A stretch of DNA of 64,000 nucleotides, from NCBI RefSeq assembly GCF_000332155.1, contig NZ_KB235903.1:273499-337498 (forward strand), written 5' to 3'. Within the stretch, counting starts at the first letter, position 1; each line of letters begins with the position of its first letter. Positions 61,087 through 64,000 of this stretch are shown here, piece after piece. The notes beneath the pieces were generated by a model that was not told the DNA's origin, did no database searches, and saw only the letters and a list, made by a program, of their open reading frames with translations. The stretch is from Kamptonema formosum PCC 6407. GTDB lineage: Bacteria > Cyanobacteriota > Cyanobacteriia > Cyanobacteriales > Microcoleaceae. The position numbers were made by a program, and so were the translations under genes.

Positions 61087-61241
61087 ATATCATGTCCGGT
61101 TAAATACTTGTCATGTTAAATACTTGTCATGTTAAATACTTGTCATTGCGAGCGAAGCGAAGCAATCGCCTAGTCTCTGCGATTGCTTCGCTTCGCTCGC
61201 AATGACAGATCAGATCGTAAGTAATTTGCCGGACATGATAT
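61087..61241. repeat. Nested inverted repeats around the GTCATTGCGAGC palindrome
   Basis: Outer arms atatcatgtccgg (61087-61099) and ccggacatgatat (61229-61241) are perfect. Between them are three ttaaatacttgtcatg direct repeats (61100-61147) and the palindrome 61142-61206 with perfect 28-bp arms. The loop ctagtctct is the reverse complement of that at 57649-57657, so this copy is inverted relative to it. Confidence 0.85.
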
Positions 61242-61242
61242 T

Positions 61243-61343
61243 ACGCACCCAACCAAAGAAACCGGGTTTTTTACGAAAATACTTCGCCAGAACCCACAGG
61301 TGCTCTCAAAAACCCGGTTTCTGGAGCCATAAGTGTAAGTCCT
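61243..61343. mobile_element. Third MITE-like copy (ttacgcacccaacc type)
   Basis: This shares TTACGCACCCAACCAAAGAA and the following interior with the element at 5353-5461, and ends GTGTAAGTCCT. The left AGGAC terminus is missing and replaced by the outer arm of the neighbouring inverted repeat. It is probably a truncated copy. The rest of the region to 61488 shows no gene. Confidence 0.6.
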
Positions 61344-61488
61344 GTGAAACTTAAAATTAAGCATTAGTGAAAAGCATGATAAAATCGAATAGAGTTAGCT
61401 TTAATCATAGATGATTCCGGTCATAGAAAAAGTGGCACATTAAGCGTAGAATATTATAGATTCGTTTACGCGATCGCGCTCGAAGTCT

Positions 61489-62112
61489 ATGGTACCTCGA
61501 CTCACCGAAACTCAATTGGCACAGGCGATCGCTGAGATCGAAAAGTTATCGCAGCGGCGCGAGTCAGAATTATCTCCAGAGCAAGTAAGAGAAATTTTAC
61601 AAGAGTTGAATCTTCCTGACGAGCTTCTAGAAGATGCGATCGCGCAGTTGCAGCGTCGCAAAGTGCTAGAACAACGCCAGCGAAGGAACCGCTGGATCGC
61701 GATCGCCACGACAGCAGTAATAATCGCAGCGATCGCTCTAGGTGTTCTGTTTTGGCAAAATTGGCAGCAACAAATCGCTCAAGTTGTTGCAGGACAAGAC
61801 CGGATTGCTCTATCTAAAACCAGTGGTGACAACCTCTCTCAAGTCAGCCGTCAAACAAATCCCCGCGTTTACTACCAAGTTACATTAAAAAATGCTCCGA
61901 TCGATCGTCAGTTATCTCTGCAATGCGACTGGATCGATCCCAGCGGTCAAACTGTACATCAAGGGCGGTATCAAACTCGCGCGATCGCTACACCGATTTG
62001 GAATACCTACTGCTTTTATAATCTCGACTCTGCTTCCCCCCAAGGAAATTGGGAAGTGCGGATGTCGCTGGATGGGCGCATTCTCAGCACTCAGCCGTTT
62101 ACGGTGCAGTAG
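61489..62112 (+). CDS. Conserved cyanobacterial membrane-anchored protein
   Basis: This is a 207-residue protein. Residues 1-65 are a charged helical region (LTETQLAQAIAEIEKLSQRR, LSPEQVREILQELNLPDELL), then a single membrane helix at about 68-90 (WIAIATTAVIIAAIALGVLFW) and a beta-rich domain from 125 (YYQVTLKNAPIDRQLSLQCDW, WNTYCFYNLDSASPQGNWEV). The final domain resembles a conserved cyanobacterial family that I cannot name. The next gene starts directly after its stop (TAGATG), so they form an operon. Role unknown. Confidence 0.7.
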   Translation: MVPRLTETQLAQAIAEIEKLSQRRESELSPEQVREILQELNLPDELLEDAIAQLQRRKVLEQRQRRNRWIAIATTAVIIAAIALGVLFWQNWQQQIAQVVAGQDRIALSKTSGDNLSQVSRQTNPRVYYQVTLKNAPIDRQLSLQCDWIDPSGQTVHQGRYQTRAIATPIWNTYCFYNLDSASPQGNWEVRMSLDGRILSTQPFTVQ

Positions 62113-63894
62113 ATGGGCGATCTCGGTAAACCTTCACAGTTTGTAGGCTATTGGGGACGGGGCGATTCCCTGCGGGATAGCTTCGTTTCCCGTACTGAAA
62201 TGCTGCGACGTTTAGTACCTGACTATGGCATCCGAGAGTGCCAACTATCTGAGACAGACACGCAATTAGAGTGGGCGATCGCATCTACTTCGGCGATCGA
62301 TGCTAACCAAGTGACACTTAATGCTTGTGGGCGCAAGCAGCCAACCGATTTGCCGGGAGATGCTTGGGTGGCGGTGGAAGCGAGACAGCTAAGACTAGGG
62401 CGCGATCCGTTTGGGCGAGTACCCCTGTACTGGATGCAGTTAGGAGAAACAATTTGGTTTGCGACGCGCCTGCAACTGCTGTCACCGCTGATTCCCTCTC
62501 CTCAAGTTAGCGCGATCGCTCTACACAGCTATGCTTGTTTTTCCTACGTACCCACACCACTAACGCCGATCGAGTCAATTGCATCCGTAGCAGCGGGAAC
62601 CGAGATGATTTGGCAAGTGGCAGATGGGAATGCGATGTCCTTGCCAAAGGTGCGATCGCTGCACTCCGCTTGGCAGGAAGCGCCCCAACTACTGCGGCGT
62701 GAAGACGAGGCGATCGCGCAGTTGCGAGTGCTTTTACAGCAGGCGATCGCGCGACAGGTGGCAGATTTGCCGATCGATGAACCCGTTGGCGTTTTGCTCT
62801 CAGGTGGCATAGATTCTTCACTGGTGACGGCGTTGCTGGTTGAGGCGGGTTTGCAGGTGCGGGCCTATAGCCTCGATTTTGGCGTAGAAGGCTATTCAGA
62901 ATTGCCCTATGCTCAGCAGGTAGCGGACTTTTTACAGATTCCGCTGGTGCGAGTGGTAGCAACAGGCGATCGCCTGTTACAGGCGCTAGGAGCGACCGCT
63001 AAAGCCCTGGATTTGCCCTATGGAGATGGCACAACTGGCCCGCTATTCTTACTCAAACAAGCAGCGGCGCAAGACGTGCGGGTGATATTCAACGGCGAGA
63101 ATGGCGATCAGCTATTTGCTGGATGGACGAACAAACCCTTGATTGCCAACGGAGTTTACGATCGGGAGCATCCTACCGCAGGGGAAACCTTTGAGCAGCA
63201 GTATTTGCGGACATTTCAGCGATTTTATGGATATGAATCGCATATATTTTCACCCGCACTCTTAGCCCAAATTCAAGATCGCGATTTGAGCGTTTATTTA
63301 AAAGATGCGATCGCAACGGCAGCCTGCCCTTCTTTGCTGGCAAGGCTTAGACGAGCTTCGCTGATGCTTAAAGGCGCACAAAATATTCAGCCCAGGGCAA
63401 CAGCATTAGGGTTTGCACATGGGTTATGGGTGCGATCGCCATTTTGTGACCCCGACCTGACGGCCTGGACGTTTCAATTACCTGGAGAGCTTTTGCTGCA
63501 AGGCGCTTGCGAAAAATACATTCTCAAAAAAGCGGCCGATCGCTGGTTGCCCCCGGAAATTGTCTGGCGCGAAAAGCGCGGGATGGGCGTTCCGTTAAAG
63601 GTTTGGTACTATCGCGAGTTTTGGGGTGCGATCGGCCGGTGGCTGAATCCGAATGTGTTGCGGTCTGAAAATCGCTGGCAGCCTTATTTAGCCGACGCGA
63701 TGCTATCTGGAGGACTTGGAATTGCTATGCGCGATCGCTATATTGGTAATAATCTTTGGCTGCTGCTGATGTGGCAGGCATGGCGAACCGAAGTTTTAGG
63801 AGAAATTCCGGTTAAGCGATCGCTGGATCATGTTTTTTGGCTACCACCTGCGATCGGGCAAAGGATTTGGAAGTATCGAAGGAGTCGGCAATGA
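62113..63894 (+). CDS. Asparagine synthetase-like amidotransferase lacking the N-terminal Cys
   Basis: This is a 593-residue protein with an AsnB-type C-terminal synthetase domain. The PP-loop ATP site is VLLSGGIDSSLVTALL near 233, with later parts FNGENGDQLFAGW, EKYILKKAAD and LPPEIVWREKRGMGVPL. The N-terminal glutaminase-like part (1-190) contains RDPFGRVPLYW, FATRLQLLSPL and IESIASVAAGTEM, but the protein begins MGDLGKPSQ where true glutaminases have MCGI. The nucleophile Cys is thus missing, so it probably uses free ammonia or another amine, or makes a different product. It is followed by a PLP decarboxylase overlapping by four bases (ATGA), suggesting a joint pathway. Confidence 0.88.
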   Translation: MGDLGKPSQFVGYWGRGDSLRDSFVSRTEMLRRLVPDYGIRECQLSETDTQLEWAIASTSAIDANQVTLNACGRKQPTDLPGDAWVAVEARQLRLGRDPFGRVPLYWMQLGETIWFATRLQLLSPLIPSPQVSAIALHSYACFSYVPTPLTPIESIASVAAGTEMIWQVADGNAMSLPKVRSLHSAWQEAPQLLRREDEAIAQLRVLLQQAIARQVADLPIDEPVGVLLSGGIDSSLVTALLVEAGLQVRAYSLDFGVEGYSELPYAQQVADFLQIPLVRVVATGDRLLQALGATAKALDLPYGDGTTGPLFLLKQAAAQDVRVIFNGENGDQLFAGWTNKPLIANGVYDREHPTAGETFEQQYLRTFQRFYGYESHIFSPALLAQIQDRDLSVYLKDAIATAACPSLLARLRRASLMLKGAQNIQPRATALGFAHGLWVRSPFCDPDLTAWTFQLPGELLLQGACEKYILKKAADRWLPPEIVWREKRGMGVPLKVWYYREFWGAIGRWLNPNVLRSENRWQPYLADAMLSGGLGIAMRDRYIGNNLWLLLMWQAWRTEVLGEIPVKRSLDHVFWLPPAIGQRIWKYRRSRQ

Positions 63895-64000
63895 GCGAAT
63901 CTGTGGTTGAGGAGCAAGCTAAAATACATTCGCCACCATTCTCGCAAGCATTGGCGCAGGAATTGCTATCAGCTTACGGTTCTCCGTTGTATGTGTATCA
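63891..64000 (+). CDS. PLP-dependent decarboxylase, group IV (partial, N-terminus)
   Basis: Only the first 36 codons are in the window. The frame starts in the ATGA overlap with the previous stop and reads to ELLSAYGSPLYVY at the edge. The AYGSPLYVY motif is the start of diaminopimelate/ornithine-type decarboxylases (LysA-like, alanine-racemase fold). The coupling to an asparagine-synthetase-like gene suggests an amino-acid modifying or natural-product route. The rest of the gene lies to the right of the window, so specificity cannot be judged. Confidence 0.7.
   Translation, partial: MSESVVEEQAKIHSPPFSQALAQELLSAYGSPLYVY

Noticed and set aside
62507-62962. Minus-strand frames over the asparagine-synthetase-like gene
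   Set aside because: They are Ala/Pro/Arg-rich antisense readings of a real coding region.

Overview
The window is chromosomal DNA of a filamentous cyanobacterium, most likely of the Oscillatoria/Microcoleus/Kamptonema kind. This is inferred from the very frequent HIP1 octamer GCGATCGC, the many cyanobacteria-specific families (ABA4-like, DUF1995, bifunctional sterol desaturase/SDR, DUF29, Uma2), the abundant heptameric tandem repeats (ccaatta, ctagccc, gttaaca types), and dispersed palindromic and MITE-like elements. No species name can be read from the sequence. I found no rRNA, tRNA or CRISPR array.

Layout. 0-17.6 kb is mixed housekeeping and accessory DNA: GGCT-like protein, VOC protein, desaturase/SDR fusion, a PD-(D/E)XK protein, a GT39-like membrane glycosyltransferase, an ABC exporter, hisG, an OmpR-type regulator, a metallophosphoesterase, an Rpn-type nuclease, an ABA4-like protein, an LRR protein, a CrtH-like oxidoreductase, then a two-gene unit of a duplicated-domain protein and a pentapeptide-repeat protein. 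17.7-21.5 kb is a Tn3-family transposon with 38-bp inverted ends and a 5-bp target duplication. It carries a tyrosine recombinase, an unlisted 51-aa zinc-ribbon gene and a deleted, frameshifted tnpA, and it sits in the last codons of a Uma2 gene. 22.8-28 kb is a minus-strand urease cluster (ureD, mntA-hepT, ureA, ureB, a NucS/DUF91-like nuclease, ureC). It is divergent from a formamidase pair (fmdA, fmdB) whose promoter region carries a Fur-box-like palindrome and a perfect GTA-N8-TAC NtcA-type site. Together these genes look like a nitrogen-scavenging block releasing ammonia from urea and amides, with foreign cargo genes inside it.

30-38 kb holds a Ca2+/H+ exchanger, another Uma2, a PLD/EF-hand/HhH lipoprotein, a possible HEARO-like structured RNA ahead of a small zinc-binding protein, a cysteine desulfurase, a DUF1995 protein, a PrpA-like phosphatase and a membrane protein. 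38.3-45 kb is a coherent cluster: NodU-type carbamoyltransferase, SxtJ-like protein, DUF5989 protein and three SGNH-type proteins, probably decorating an unknown glycan or metabolite. 45-50.2 kb has a metal ABC ATPase and binding protein without permease, then secA. 50.2-56.6 kb has a HicA remnant, a Uma2, a small unknown gene and a very large STAND NTPase with a solenoid C-terminus. The natural start of the STAND gene is separated from its long frame by an A10 tract. 56.6-64 kb has a secreted PPC-like protein, LD-carboxypeptidase, methionine aminopeptidase, a glycosyltransferase, a membrane-anchored unknown, an asparagine-synthetase-like enzyme and the start of a PLP decarboxylase.

A recurrent theme is repeat DNA entering genes. 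In-frame repeat insertions lengthen UreC, LdcA and probably the GT39 and carbamoyltransferase proteins. Heptamer arrays abut the start codons of several genes. Palindromic elements lie nested inside larger inverted repeats. The best candidates for something undescribed are the STAND NTPase with its slippage tract, the urease operon with interleaved nuclease and toxin-antitoxin genes, the carbamoyltransferase/SxtJ/DUF5989/SGNH cluster, and the zinc-ribbon passenger of the Tn3 element.
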